NCBI RefSeq assembly: GCF_001975985.1
Contig: NZ_MTQF01000010.1
Coordinates: 239,062-303,061 of the forward strand
DNA: 64,000 bases
Source of the DNA: [Flexibacter] sp. ATCC 35103
GTDB lineage: Bacteria > Bacteroidota > Bacteroidia > Flavobacteriales > Flavobacteriaceae
Reading direction: 5' to 3'
Part shown: piece after piece, positions 53,842-63,839 of the stretch
Layout of the letters: every line of letters begins with the position of its first letter
Numbering within the stretch: position 1 is the stretch's first letter
The notes under the pieces: generated by a model
What the model saw: only the letters and a program-made list of their open reading frames with translations
What the model was told of the DNA's origin: nothing
Database searches by the model: none
Position numbers and translations under genes: made by a program

Positions 53842-56241
53842 TTATTCGCCAATAATATGAAGCTCATTAAACTCTTTATCAACAATTAAGAAATGATTTT
53901 CTTCAAAAGTAATTTTATCGAATTCTATTTTTTCATTATCAATTTCAATTTCGATAACTTTGAAAGGCAACCCAATTAAATTAATTTTATATTTACTGTA
54001 AGGTGTATCATATTTCCCCTCTTTATGAAGCTGAACAATTAACTCTTTTTCTTTACCAATAGTTCTAAAAGAGAGAAAGCTATAACGTCCTTTTTTATAA
54101 TCGTAGCCATCTTGTGCGTCTTCATAAACCACAGATTTTTCTTTACCGTTTTTAAAGTATAAATCCAGGGTCAATTCATCAAATTCAAGTTCTCCTACAT
54201 ATTGCTGAACAGGATATTTTGGTATTATTGCACCAGCTTTTACAAAAACAGGAATCTCGTCAAATTTTGTATCAATCCACACTTCTCTTCCTCCTACAGC
54301 AAATTCGTTTGTCCAGTAGTTATACCACTCACCTCTTGGTATATACATACGTCTGCCTACAGCATTAGGTTCAAGAATTGGACATACCAAAATTTGGTTT
54401 CCAAAAATGAATTCGTCATTACGATAGTGCGTTTGTGTATCATCCTGATCGTAATAAACCAATGGTTTTAGCATAGGTATTCCTTCTTCAATATATTGCC
54501 AGAACATAGTGTACAGATAAGGTAATAATTGATAGCGAAGGCTTACAAATTTTCTGGTAATATTTATGACTTCTTCATCAAAAGCCCAAGGTTCCTGATT
54601 ACCATGATCTCCTGAAGAGTGCGTTCTGCAAAATGGATGAAAAACACCCAACTGAATCCAACGTGCATATAACTCGCCTGTAGGCTGTTCTGCAAAGCCA
54701 CCAATATCAGAACCTGTAAATCCCATTCCGGAAATACTCATTCTTTGAACCTGAATATTGGCAATCCACAAATGTTCCCAAGTTGCTACATTATCTCCTG
54801 TCCAGGATGAAGTGTAACGCTGTGCGCCTGAATATGCTGATCTGGTGATAACAAAAGGACGTTTAGGATATGTAAAACGTTTTACACCATGATAAGTAGC
54901 TCTGGCCATTTGTGTACCATAGATGTTATGCGCTTTCCTGTGACTGCAAGGATTTCCGTCATAAGAGTGACGAACATCCATCGGGAAAGTTTTATTAGGA
55001 ACCTCCATAACTGCAGGTTCATTCATATCATTCCAAACTCCTTTAACTCCAATATCTGAAATTAATTCTTTAAATAATCCAGCCCACCATTCTCTTACTA
55101 AAGGATTTGTATAATCCGGAAAGTTACATTCTCCAGGCCAGACTTTACCTTTCATATAAGGCCCGTCTGCCCTTTTACAGAAATAATCTTTTTCCAAGGC
55201 TTCCTGATATACCCAATAATCTTTATCAATTTTAATTCCCGGGTCAATAATTACAACAGTTTTAAAACCATCTTCGGCTAAATCAGCAACCATTTGTTTT
55301 GGATCCGGAAAATATTGTTTATTCCATGTAAAACATCGAAACCCTTCCATATAATCAATATCCAAATAAATAGCATCGCAAGGAATCTTTAATTCTCTAA
55401 ATTTTGAAGTGATCTCTTTTACTTTACTCTCCGGATAATAGCTCCATTTGCATTGGTGATATCCTAATACCCATAATGGCGGTAGTTCTGGCTTTCCTGT
55501 AAGATCTGTGTATGTGGTAACCACATCCTGCATTTGCGGTCCATAAATAAAGTAATAATTCATTTCGCCGCCTTCAGCCCAAAAGCTCGCAACGTTTCTT
55601 CTTTCCTGACAAAAATCAAAAAAAGTTCTAAAAGTATTGTCAAAGAAAATTCCGTAAGATTGTTTATTGTGAAGTCCAATATAAAACGGAACTACTTTAT
55701 ATAAAGGTTCCTGATCTTTTTGATACGCATATTGATCCGTAGCAAAATTTTCGAGTCTTTTGCCTTTTAAGTTCATTTGAGTCGCTTTATCACCAAGTCC
55801 GTAAAAACATTCACCATCTTTTGATGATTTACTCATTTTTACGATATTCCCGCCATATTCGTAACTCTCTTCCCAATGAAAACCAAGTTCATCTTCAAGA
55901 ATCAAAAGATCATTTAAATCATAAATCGACAAGCGCAGATCTGCTTTCTGAATTTTACATTTTACTTTGCTGGTCCTGATCTGAAAATATGTTTCCTCTT
56001 CTGTAAGTTCTAAAAAATTGTAACCGTGAAGCTGGGTTTTATCAATTGCATATGAAAAATCATTACTAAAATAACCTTTGGTTGTAAAGCGAAACCGAAT
56101 TAAACTGTCTCTTAGAATAGTGACTTTTAAAATTACCTTATTATCAGTATTAAAAAAAATCGAATCGCCTTCATGTTCGTAGGAGACAATTTTTGATGGA
56201 TATAAATCGCCTTTGTATTCTAATGATGTATTTGTAATCAT
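53842..56241 (-). CDS. Glycoside hydrolase family 31 (alpha-glucosidase-like)
   Basis: 799 residues. The N-terminal beta domain leads to the GH31 barrel with the nucleophile in WNDMNEPAV and acid/base region SWTGDN. The C-terminal beta domains are present. No signal peptide, so probably intracellular, acting on maltodextrin or alpha-1,4 glucans. It lies downstream of glgB on the same strand, so it is probably part of glycogen/maltodextrin turnover. A LacI-type palindrome-like site is just upstream (56334-56345). Confidence 0.92.
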   Translation of the reverse strand: MITNTSLEYKGDLYPSKIVSYEHEGDSIFFNTDNKVILKVTILRDSLIRFRFTTKGYFSNDFSYAIDKTQLHGYNFLELTEEETYFQIRTSKVKCKIQKADLRLSIYDLNDLLILEDELGFHWEESYEYGGNIVKMSKSSKDGECFYGLGDKATQMNLKGKRLENFATDQYAYQKDQEPLYKVVPFYIGLHNKQSYGIFFDNTFRTFFDFCQERRNVASFWAEGGEMNYYFIYGPQMQDVVTTYTDLTGKPELPPLWVLGYHQCKWSYYPESKVKEITSKFRELKIPCDAIYLDIDYMEGFRCFTWNKQYFPDPKQMVADLAEDGFKTVVIIDPGIKIDKDYWVYQEALEKDYFCKRADGPYMKGKVWPGECNFPDYTNPLVREWWAGLFKELISDIGVKGVWNDMNEPAVMEVPNKTFPMDVRHSYDGNPCSHRKAHNIYGTQMARATYHGVKRFTYPKRPFVITRSAYSGAQRYTSSWTGDNVATWEHLWIANIQVQRMSISGMGFTGSDIGGFAEQPTGELYARWIQLGVFHPFCRTHSSGDHGNQEPWAFDEEVINITRKFVSLRYQLLPYLYTMFWQYIEEGIPMLKPLVYYDQDDTQTHYRNDEFIFGNQILVCPILEPNAVGRRMYIPRGEWYNYWTNEFAVGGREVWIDTKFDEIPVFVKAGAIIPKYPVQQYVGELEFDELTLDLYFKNGKEKSVVYEDAQDGYDYKKGRYSFLSFRTIGKEKELIVQLHKEGKYDTPYSKYKINLIGLPFKVIEIEIDNEKIEFDKITFEENHFLIVDKEFNELHIIGE

Positions 56242-56333
56242 ATCGCTAATGAATTAATTATAATGACGTTAATCTCTCTTTTCAAACATACAAAAAAACC
56301 ACATAAAGCGATATCAATATAAGGTTTATTCAC

Positions 56334-56345
56334 GAAAACGTTTTT
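56334..56345. promoter_or_regulatory. LacI-operator-like site upstream of GH31
   Basis: GAAAACGTTTTT, the same core as the perfect dyad at 3039-3050, lies 93 bases before the GH31 ATG. It suggests regulation by a LacI-family sugar regulator. Confidence 0.4.
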
Positions 56346-56442
56346 TCTGAATGAGTGTTAAAATAGATCTCAAAAAACAAACAATTCAATAATTTAAAAA
56401 CGTTAAATTGATAAATTGGTATTAGTAAAAAATACTTGCCTT

Positions 56443-58347
56443 TTATACAAAACAATAAACAGCCATACTTAATGGCGGCAATATCAATTCAACTGAATAT
56501 TCTCGTCCATCATACTGTTTTTCTTCTATTTTTAAAGCTTTAGAATTTCCAACTCCACTTCCTCCGTAGATTGTGGCGTCACTATTGAAAATCTCTTGTA
56601 ATTTGCCTTTTTGTGGAAGTCCTATTCTATAATTTTCTCTTATTATTTGGGTGAAATTGCAAACGATAACTAAATCTTCTTTATAATTATTTCCTTTCCG
56701 AATATAAGATAAAACAGCATTTTGATGATCTGAATAATTAATCCATTCAAAACCTTCTCCTGTAAATTGTTTTTCATACAATGCCGGACGAGATTTATAT
56801 AATTGATTTAAATCTGTAATTAGCTTTTTAATTCCTGAATGATAATCATATTGCAGTAAATGCCAGTCTAAGCTTTTTTCAAAATTCCATTCATCACTTT
56901 GTCCAAATTCAGAACCCATAAAAAGTAACTTTGTTCCGGGATGTGTAAACATATATCCATACAACAATCTTAAATTGGCAAATTTCTGCCATTCATCACC
57001 AGGCATTTTGTTAGCAATAGATTTTTTTCCGTATACGACTTCATCATGCGAAAACGGAAGCATAAAATTCTCTGAAAAAGCATATGTCATCGAAAAAGTC
57101 AAATCATTCTGATGGTATTTTCGATAAACTGTTTCTTTCTGAAAGTATTTTAAAGTATCGTGCATCCAGCCCATCATCCATTTCATTCCAAATCCTAAAC
57201 CACCAGTAAAAGTTGGTCTGGAAACCATTGGAAAAGAAGTGCTTTCTTCAGCAATTGTCTGAACTCCATCAAAATTAGCATAGATTACTTCATTAAATTC
57301 TTTAAGAAAACTAATGGTGTCCAGATTTTCTCTTCCTCCGTAAATATTAGGTTCCCACTCGCCTTCTTCTCTGGAATAATCAAGATATAACATCGACGCA
57401 ACTGCATCAACACGGAGACCGTCAACATGATAATGGTGCAGCCAAAAAACAGCATTGCTAATTAAAAAAGCCCTAACCTCATTACGTCCATAATTAAAAA
57501 CAAGACTTTTCCAATCCGGATGATATCCTTTTCGTCGATCCGGATGTTCATATAAATGCGATCCGTCAAAAAAACCTAAACCATGCGCATCATCAGGAAA
57601 ATGTGATGGCACCCAGTCTAAAATTACTCCAATCCCAGCCTGATGTAATTTATCAACCAGAACCATAAAATCCTGTGGTTTTCCAAAACGGGAAGTTGGG
57701 GCAAAATACCCTGTTAATTGATATCCCCAGGAAGGATCGTAGGGATATTCCATAATTGGCATAAATTCTACGTGCGTAAATCCTGTTTCTCTTACATAAC
57801 TGACTAAATCGCTGGCGAGTTCTAAGTAAGTTAAAAAACGATCATTTTCACCACGTTTCCAAGAACCCAAATGAACTTCATACACCGAATAAGGTTTATC
57901 AAGACCATTTTTCTCTTGTCGGGATTGCATCCAATTTTCATCTTTCCACTTATAATCCAAATCCCAAACAACCGAAGCTGTATGTGGCGGCTTTTCGCAA
58001 TACAAAGAAAACGGATCTGCCTTTTCAGTCACAATTCCGTCTATATTTGATTCAATTTTATATTTATAAAGCGCTCCTTTTTCGACACCCGGAATAAATC
58101 CTTCCCAAATTCCGGAAGAATCCCATCTCACTTGTAACAAATGTTCACCCTGAATCCAATAATTAAAATCACCAACAACCGAAACTGATTGAGCAGTTGG
58201 AGCCCAAACCGCAAAATAAACACCTTTTACTCCGTTCACTTCAATAAGGTGTGCGCCTAATTTTTCATATAATTTGAAGTGTTTCCCTGCTTTGAATAAA
58301 TCAATATCAAAATCAGTAAATAGAGAATGCGTGATAACTTTATTCAT
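56443..58347 (-). CDS. glgB: 1,4-alpha-glucan branching enzyme
   Basis: 634 residues: N-terminal CBM48-like domain (GVYFAVWAPTAQSVSVVGDFN), GH13 barrel with nucleophile in DGLRVDAV and acid/base in IAEEST, and C-terminal beta domain. Makes alpha-1,6 branches in glycogen. It is directly behind glgC on the minus strand (35 bases) and completes the glgA-glgC-glgB set. Confidence 0.96.
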   Translation of the reverse strand: MNKVITHSLFTDFDIDLFKAGKHFKLYEKLGAHLIEVNGVKGVYFAVWAPTAQSVSVVGDFNYWIQGEHLLQVRWDSSGIWEGFIPGVEKGALYKYKIESNIDGIVTEKADPFSLYCEKPPHTASVVWDLDYKWKDENWMQSRQEKNGLDKPYSVYEVHLGSWKRGENDRFLTYLELASDLVSYVRETGFTHVEFMPIMEYPYDPSWGYQLTGYFAPTSRFGKPQDFMVLVDKLHQAGIGVILDWVPSHFPDDAHGLGFFDGSHLYEHPDRRKGYHPDWKSLVFNYGRNEVRAFLISNAVFWLHHYHVDGLRVDAVASMLYLDYSREEGEWEPNIYGGRENLDTISFLKEFNEVIYANFDGVQTIAEESTSFPMVSRPTFTGGLGFGMKWMMGWMHDTLKYFQKETVYRKYHQNDLTFSMTYAFSENFMLPFSHDEVVYGKKSIANKMPGDEWQKFANLRLLYGYMFTHPGTKLLFMGSEFGQSDEWNFEKSLDWHLLQYDYHSGIKKLITDLNQLYKSRPALYEKQFTGEGFEWINYSDHQNAVLSYIRKGNNYKEDLVIVCNFTQIIRENYRIGLPQKGKLQEIFNSDATIYGGSGVGNSKALKIEEKQYDGREYSVELILPPLSMAVYCFV

Positions 58348-58382
58348 ATTTGGTTTTTAAGGCAACAAATTAATTTAATATA

Positions 58383-59663
58383 TTATTCAATTCTAAAATT
58401 ATCAGACAGAACAACTCCTTTTTTAATAACTACAATACCGTCTTTTATGCTATATAATTCATTTGTAAAATTATCTAAATGTTTCCCTCCATTAATATGA
58501 ACGTTGTTTCCAATTCGAACATTTTTATCAATCAGAGCATTTGTTATAAAACAATTTTCGCCTATTCCTACATGAATTTTATTAATCGTACTTTCATGAT
58601 TCATTTCATCCAGATCCTGATAAAAATCGTTCCCCATTACATAACAATTTTCAAGTACAGTACCTTCACCAATTCTGGAACGAATACCAATTACAGAACT
58701 CTTAATTTCTTTAGCATTAATAATACACCCTTCAGAAATTAACGATTGATTTATAATCGAATTTCTAAATTTTGAAGGAGGCAATAATCTTGGTCTCGTG
58801 AAAATTTTATTGTCATTATCAAACAAATTAAATTCCGGTATATCAGCCGTTAAGCCAATATTAGCTTCAAAAAAGGATTCAATATTTCCTATATCAGTCC
58901 AATATCCTTCATATTGATAACTCAAAATTTTATGTTTTCCAACAGCTTGCGGAATAATCTCTTTTCCAAAATCTTTTGTTTCCGGATCTGCCATTAAATC
59001 TTCTAACAACTGACGGTTGAAAATATAAATTCCCATTGAAGCCAGATACTTTTTACCTTTCTCCTGCATATGTTCACTCACTTCAGATTCCCATTCAGGT
59101 AATAATGATGCGTGAGGTTTCTCTATAAAAGCTTCTACAAAACTTTCATGACATGTTTTTAATATTCCAAACTCAGGTGCATCTTTAGCATTTACGGGTA
59201 AAGTCGCAATAGAAATTTCTGCATCTGCAGCAATGTGAGCTTCCAGCATTTCATTAAAATCCATTTGATATAACTGGTCGCCCGAAAGAATGAGAGCATG
59301 ATCAAAATCGTGTTTTAAAAAATGTGACATACATTGACGAACAGCATCGGCCGTTCCCTGAAACCAGGTTGGATTATCCGGAGTTTGTTCTGCTGCTAAA
59401 ATATCAACAAAGGACTGACTGAAAATACTAAAATTAAAAGTGTTTTTAATATGTGCATTTAAAGATGCTGAATTAAATTGTGTTAAAACAAATATTTTAA
59501 AGATATCTGAATTGATACAATTTGAAATAGGAATATCTACCAATCTATATTTTCCGCCAATTGGTACCGCTGGTTTTGATCTGGTTTCTGTTAATGGAAA
59601 CAAACGTGATCCTTGTCCTCCTCCTAAAATAATAGCAACTACATTTTTCTTTTTAAATTTCAT
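58383..59663 (-). CDS. glgC: Glucose-1-phosphate adenylyltransferase
   Basis: 426 residues from the ATG at 59663 (a TTG at 59672 is less likely). GGGQGSRLFPLT with catalytic Arg and KPAVPIGGKYRLVDIPISNC are the family signature; the C-terminal left-handed beta-helix is present. It makes ADP-glucose for GlgA. The start overlaps the end of glgA by 11 bases, so the two are coupled. Confidence 0.95.
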   Translation of the reverse strand: MKFKKKNVVAIILGGGQGSRLFPLTETRSKPAVPIGGKYRLVDIPISNCINSDIFKIFVLTQFNSASLNAHIKNTFNFSIFSQSFVDILAAEQTPDNPTWFQGTADAVRQCMSHFLKHDFDHALILSGDQLYQMDFNEMLEAHIAADAEISIATLPVNAKDAPEFGILKTCHESFVEAFIEKPHASLLPEWESEVSEHMQEKGKKYLASMGIYIFNRQLLEDLMADPETKDFGKEIIPQAVGKHKILSYQYEGYWTDIGNIESFFEANIGLTADIPEFNLFDNDNKIFTRPRLLPPSKFRNSIINQSLISEGCIINAKEIKSSVIGIRSRIGEGTVLENCYVMGNDFYQDLDEMNHESTINKIHVGIGENCFITNALIDKNVRIGNNVHINGGKHLDNFTNELYSIKDGIVVIKKGVVLSDNFRIE

Positions 59664-61080
59664 TTTTCTCAATTATTAGGTTGTATATCTTAATATATTC
59701 TTGACAAACTCTTTCCCAGGAATGGTCTATAGACATTCCCTTTTTTCTTATTTCATTAAAATTGATTTTATCATTGTACAATTTCACGGCACGATTTATA
59801 GAGTAGCAAATATCCCCAACCGAAGCCTGATCATGACAAATTCCGTTTCCATTATCGCCAAAATCAATTACTGTATCGCGTAAACCACCAGTTCTTCTAA
59901 CTATAGGAACTGTCCCATAACGCAGTGCATACATCTGATTCAATCCACAAGGCTCAACCCTCGACGGCATTAAAATATAATCTGATCCTGCATAAATCAA
60001 ATGTGCTAATTCTTCATTATATCCAATAAAAACGTTGTAATTTCCATTGTAGTCATTTCTCAATTGAAACAGCTGTTCTTCTATAACTTTATTTCCTGAC
60101 CCTAAAATCAGAATGTTTATGTTTTCAAAATTTTCAGACAAAGCCAACGCCGAAGCCTGAGGCAATAAATCACCTCCTTTTTCTTCAAACAAACGACCAA
60201 TGAAACTAAATAAAGGTTTTGACGGATCTAATTCAAACTGTTCACAAATTTTCTCCTTATTTTTTTGTTTCCCTATTTCTAAAGTTTCTATCGTATAATT
60301 TTCAGCAATCATTATATCTTTAGAAGAATCCCAAACTTCAATATCAATTCCGTTTAAAATACCTATCGATTTATCTCTCACGGAATTAAATAATGATTCT
60401 AATCCATTTGCCGAAAAATTGATTTCCTCTAAATAACTAGGAGAAACAGTTGTTACAGCATGTGCGCATTTAATACCAACGGCCAATGAGTTGATAGAAT
60501 TATTCCACTCTAAAAATCCAACATGAATCAAATCAAATTCTGGTAAGTAATTCAATTTATCAAACCCAAACCAACCCTGATATAAACCATTATGGATAGT
60601 AATTACAGTTCTTACAGTTCTTAAATTCTCATATTTATATCCGTATTTAACCAAAAACGGAATTAATCCAGTGTGATGATCGTGACAATTAATAACATCT
60701 GGAACAGTTGTTCGACTCGAAATCCAATCTAAAGCTGCGATCTGAAAAGAAACAAAACGTTCTATATCATCTTCGTATCCATAAACATTTGGGCGATTAA
60801 ACAATTCATTAATTTCTATTAGATATAATTCATAGCCTAGCCTATCAGTAACTTCCTTTAATACATTAAAAGGAAAATCAAAATTCCCCAATTTTACAAT
60901 TCCCGAATAAACACTTTCAAAATCATTTTCTTTTTTAAATAAAGTATCATAACAAGGAACAATAACACGAATCTGATGACCTGCATTTGCCTGATATTTT
61001 GGTAATGCGCCCACCACGTCAGCCAAACCTCCAACTTTGGCCATAGGATAACACTCTGCACTTATATGAAATATTTCCAT
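59653..61080 (-). CDS. glgA: Glycogen synthase (ADP-glucose type, GT5)
   Basis: 475 residues. N-terminal KVGGLADVVGALP binds ADP-glucose, and the C-terminal half has EPCGLNQMYALRYGTVPIVRRTGGLRDTV. Full-length. First gene of the glgA-glgC-glgB-GH31 run on the minus strand. Confidence 0.95.
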   Translation of the reverse strand: MEIFHISAECYPMAKVGGLADVVGALPKYQANAGHQIRVIVPCYDTLFKKENDFESVYSGIVKLGNFDFPFNVLKEVTDRLGYELYLIEINELFNRPNVYGYEDDIERFVSFQIAALDWISSRTTVPDVINCHDHHTGLIPFLVKYGYKYENLRTVRTVITIHNGLYQGWFGFDKLNYLPEFDLIHVGFLEWNNSINSLAVGIKCAHAVTTVSPSYLEEINFSANGLESLFNSVRDKSIGILNGIDIEVWDSSKDIMIAENYTIETLEIGKQKNKEKICEQFELDPSKPLFSFIGRLFEEKGGDLLPQASALALSENFENINILILGSGNKVIEEQLFQLRNDYNGNYNVFIGYNEELAHLIYAGSDYILMPSRVEPCGLNQMYALRYGTVPIVRRTGGLRDTVIDFGDNGNGICHDQASVGDICYSINRAVKLYNDKINFNEIRKKGMSIDHSWERVCQEYIKIYNLIIEKNEI

Positions 61081-61216
61081 GTAGAAATTTATAAACGAAT
61101 TATTAAACCAATTTGTAAAATATTTTTAAGTAAGCATTCATTAATATGCTACTTTTATGTTTCCTAAATTTAGGAAAAAATAAGCAAAATCAAGGCTACA
61201 GAAAAAATTTATTGAT

Positions 61217-62083
61217 ATGGCAAAAAAGACAACTAATCCTACGCAATCTTTAAAAATTCCATCAATTATTATATTATACAGTAAAGTACTCGCTTTTATA
61301 TCCGTTAAATTAGCCACTTCATTTGCTGTAAAACTTTTCACAACTCCTATAAAACATAAGGTTCCCAAAAGAGAATTGGAAATGGAGCAAAAAAGTATTC
61401 AAAAAAAAATCTTTGTTCCGGCAATTGGTAAAAATGTTATTACATACGAATACGGAAAAAGTGCACCCAAAATTTTATTGGTTCATGGATGGTCAGGTCG
61501 CGGAACTCAATTATTTAAAATCGCTGACGAACTTTTGAAAAATGGTTATTCAACTGTAAGTTTTGATGCTCCTGCACACGGAAAATCAGAAGGAAAAACT
61601 ACTATTATGTCTGAATTTATTGCTTCGATTTTAGAAATCGAAAAACAATATGGCCCTTTTGAAACTGCAATTGGACATTCCTTGGGTGGAATGTCAGTAT
61701 TAAATGCAATTAAAGATGGCCTACAAGTAAAAAATGCTGTTATTATTGGAAGTGGTGATGTTGTGCAGGATATTCTTGATGAATTTGTTTCTAAATTAGG
61801 TCTAAAATCAGAAATCAGTAATGGATTACGCGATTATTTTGAGAATAAATATCAACTTAAAATGAATGATTTTTCAGCATATAAAGCAGCTCAGAAAATT
61901 CAAATTCCAGTACTTGTTATTCACGATAATCATGATCCAGAAGTCCCTGTAAAAGCAGGAATTCATATTCATAAACACCTCGAAAATGGTACTTTATTTT
62001 TGACAGATCAATTAGGACACAGAAAAATTTTAGGAAATCAAAATGTAATAAAAAAAATCATTGATTTCATTAAAAGCACTTAA
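61217..62083 (+). CDS. Alpha/beta hydrolase
   Basis: 288 residues. Oxyanion-hole motif VHGWSGRG, nucleophile elbow GHSLGG, acid in HDNHDPEVPV, and base in LGHRKIL complete a catalytic triad. The N-terminal ~55 residues hold a hydrophobic segment (IIILYSKVLAFISVKLA), which may anchor it to the membrane. No substrate is indicated. It is divergent from glgA and upstream of the endonuclease III gene. Confidence 0.85.
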   Translation: MAKKTTNPTQSLKIPSIIILYSKVLAFISVKLATSFAVKLFTTPIKHKVPKRELEMEQKSIQKKIFVPAIGKNVITYEYGKSAPKILLVHGWSGRGTQLFKIADELLKNGYSTVSFDAPAHGKSEGKTTIMSEFIASILEIEKQYGPFETAIGHSLGGMSVLNAIKDGLQVKNAVIIGSGDVVQDILDEFVSKLGLKSEISNGLRDYFENKYQLKMNDFSAYKAAQKIQIPVLVIHDNHDPEVPVKAGIHIHKHLENGTLFLTDQLGHRKILGNQNVIKKIIDFIKST

Positions 62084-62130
62084 TTTTGTGGTAGTTAGCT
62101 AATGTAAATTTAATTTAAAATGAGATAATA

Positions 62131-62775
62131 ATGGATTTATTTGGAGAAACATCAAATTGGGAAATTAAATTAAAACCCATTTTAAAAAAATATAAAGGAA
62201 AAAGCCATCCGTTAGAATATAAAAGTACTTATCAGCTATTGGTTATGGTGGTTTTATCTGCACAGGATTCAGATGCGAATATCAATACAATTTCACCGGC
62301 ATTATTTGAAAAATTTCCAACCCTTAAAAGTTTATCCAAAACTGATATTGAAACCTTTAAACCTTACATCAGTAAAGTTCGTAATTATCCCACAAAAGCA
62401 GGATGGCTTTTAGAAATTGCTCAAACTATTAAAAATAATGAAGATATTCCTTTAACTATGCAGGGTTTAACGGCACTAAAAGGAATTGGAAGAAAATCAG
62501 CAAATGTTATTTTAAGAGAAACTGGTAAACCGGCTGAAGGAATTATTGCAGATTTACATGTGATCAGAGTTGCACCCAGAATTGGAATCATAAAAGAGAG
62601 TAAAGACGGAAATAAAGTAGAAAAAGACCTTATGCAAGTACTTCCAAAATCAATTTGGTCTGAAATTGGAATGGCTATTTCATTCTTAGGAAGAGAAACA
62701 TGCAGACCAAAGCCTAAATGCGAAGAATGTTTATTAGCAGATATCTGCCATTATTATCTTACGCACGTTATTTAA
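62131..62775 (+). CDS. Endonuclease III-like DNA glycosylase
   Basis: 214 residues of the HhH-GPD superfamily. The helix-hairpin-helix LKGIGRKSANVIL carries the catalytic Lys and the loop IADLHVIRV the catalytic Asp. A 4Fe-4S cluster site C-x5-C-x2-C-x5-C near the C-terminus is one residue shorter in its first gap than the usual C-x6 of Nth. This suggests a divergent endonuclease III branch. It starts 47 bases after the hydrolase. Confidence 0.85.
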   Translation: MDLFGETSNWEIKLKPILKKYKGKSHPLEYKSTYQLLVMVVLSAQDSDANINTISPALFEKFPTLKSLSKTDIETFKPYISKVRNYPTKAGWLLEIAQTIKNNEDIPLTMQGLTALKGIGRKSANVILRETGKPAEGIIADLHVIRVAPRIGIIKESKDGNKVEKDLMQVLPKSIWSEIGMAISFLGRETCRPKPKCEECLLADICHYYLTHVI

Positions 62776-62778
62776 AAA

Positions 62779-63210
62779 TTATTTTCTTCTGGTATCAATT
62801 AAGTAAATAATCTTCCAAATATTATTTTCTTTAAATAAAGTAAAAGTATTTACTCCGGAATGGCTAAGCTTATCATTTAAGTAAAACTCATAAGGAGCCC
62901 AGACATAAGCCAAGCATCCATCAATCTGAATATTATAATTTAATATTTTCTCCTGAAATTTCATACTTGACGGAATTGAAGCAATCGATTTATAAAATTC
63001 TTTCGCTTTTTCATCTGATAATTTATTCCCTTTAATCACACTCTCACTAATAGACTGCAAAATAATTTTAGAAGAGCAAACAGATTGGATCTTTAAAGTA
63101 TCTTTTTGATGAAATCCGTCAAAAAAAATTTCAATAGTTCTCTGAACATCTTGTTTCTGTGCATTAGAAGAAAATCCAAAAAGCAATAAAATTATAATAT
63201 AAATTTTCAT
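62779..63210 (-). CDS. Secreted NTF2-like protein
   Basis: 143 residues from the ATG at 63210 (a TTG at 63222 is unlikely). The signal peptide (about 1-18, ending SNAQ) is followed by an NTF2/DUF4440-like fold: helices with ERTIEIFFDGFHQKDT and late strands (AYVWAPYEFYLND, TFTLFKENNIWKIIYLIDTRRK). Convergent with the endonuclease gene, 3 bases apart. Function unknown. Confidence 0.75.
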   Translation of the reverse strand: MKIYIIILLLFGFSSNAQKQDVQRTIEIFFDGFHQKDTLKIQSVCSSKIILQSISESVIKGNKLSDEKAKEFYKSIASIPSSMKFQEKILNYNIQIDGCLAYVWAPYEFYLNDKLSHSGVNTFTLFKENNIWKIIYLIDTRRK

Positions 63211-63579
63211 AATACTTGTCAATTAAAATTCCGAATCTAATATATTAAATATAGACAGAAATCACTAATATTAATTTCATCACAAATTACTTCAAAATAG
63301 ATCGAACAAATAAGAAGAAATCTGATTCTATTACTCCTCTGAGAATCACTTAATCGAGATAATGCTTTAGTATTTTTCAAATAACCGATTCTCAGAGCCC
63401 GCTTTATAGACATTGTCAGTCATCTCAGCTGTAGTACAATGTAATTCATCATGATGCATTTACTAAACTTTTATGCTAAATGTGATATAATTTAGGAGTT
63501 ATAAAAAAGATGATGAATTTTGAAAAACTTTTATAAAACAAAAAACCCTGATTCTTTTGAATCAGGGTTTTTAAAAAGA
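63211..63579. other. Gene-free stretch before the 5S gene, with an 11-bp inverted repeat
   Basis: Apart from the 5S-operon terminator at its right edge, no reading frame of note is seen. CTCTGAGAATC (63337-63347) and GATTCTCAGAG (63387-63397) form a perfect 11-bp inverted repeat with a 39-base spacer. An apparent short frame overlapping the 5S gene is rejected. Confidence 0.6.
63541..63572 (-). terminator. Terminator of the rRNA operon
   Basis: AAAAACCCTGATTC and GAATCAGGGTTTTT pair over a 4-base loop. It lies just beyond the 3' end of the 5S gene on the minus strand. Confidence 0.9.
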
Positions 63580-63686
63580 AAGGCGACGACATACTCTCCC
63601 ACATAACTGCAGTACCATCTGCGCAGGCGGGCTTAACTACTCTGTTCGGGATGGGAAGAGGTGAGCCCCGCCGCAATAACCACCTT
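63580..63686 (-). rRNA. rrf: 5S ribosomal RNA
   Basis: On the minus strand the sequence contains the conserved 5S core (CCCATCCCGAACAGAG, TAAGCCCGCC, GATGGTACTGC, GTGGGAGAGTA). The ends AAGGTGG and CGCCTT pair as helix I, which sets the limits. It follows the 23S gene after a ~150-base spacer. Confidence 0.95.
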
Positions 63687-63839
63687 AAGGTCGTTAGTTG
63701 CTTTAGGCAACTTTATAATTGTTAATTCTCAATTATAAATTGTGAATGATCAATTAAATAATATCTTAACATACTGCGATAAAGAAACATAAAAGTATTT
63801 AGAAAGTTTCTTCCCCCGATTTGCATCGGAGGAAAAGGG
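63687..63839 (-). other. 23S-5S spacer with processing-type hairpin
   Basis: No tRNA is present in this AT-rich spacer. A hairpin with arms CTTCCCCCGAT and ATCGGAGGAAAAG is at about 63809-63836, next to the 23S 3' end, and may be a processing stem. Confidence 0.5.

Noticed and set aside
63476..63676. 66-residue minus-strand open frame ending before 63476
   Set aside because: It overlaps the 5S rRNA gene and terminator; such frames are common artefacts at rRNA ends.
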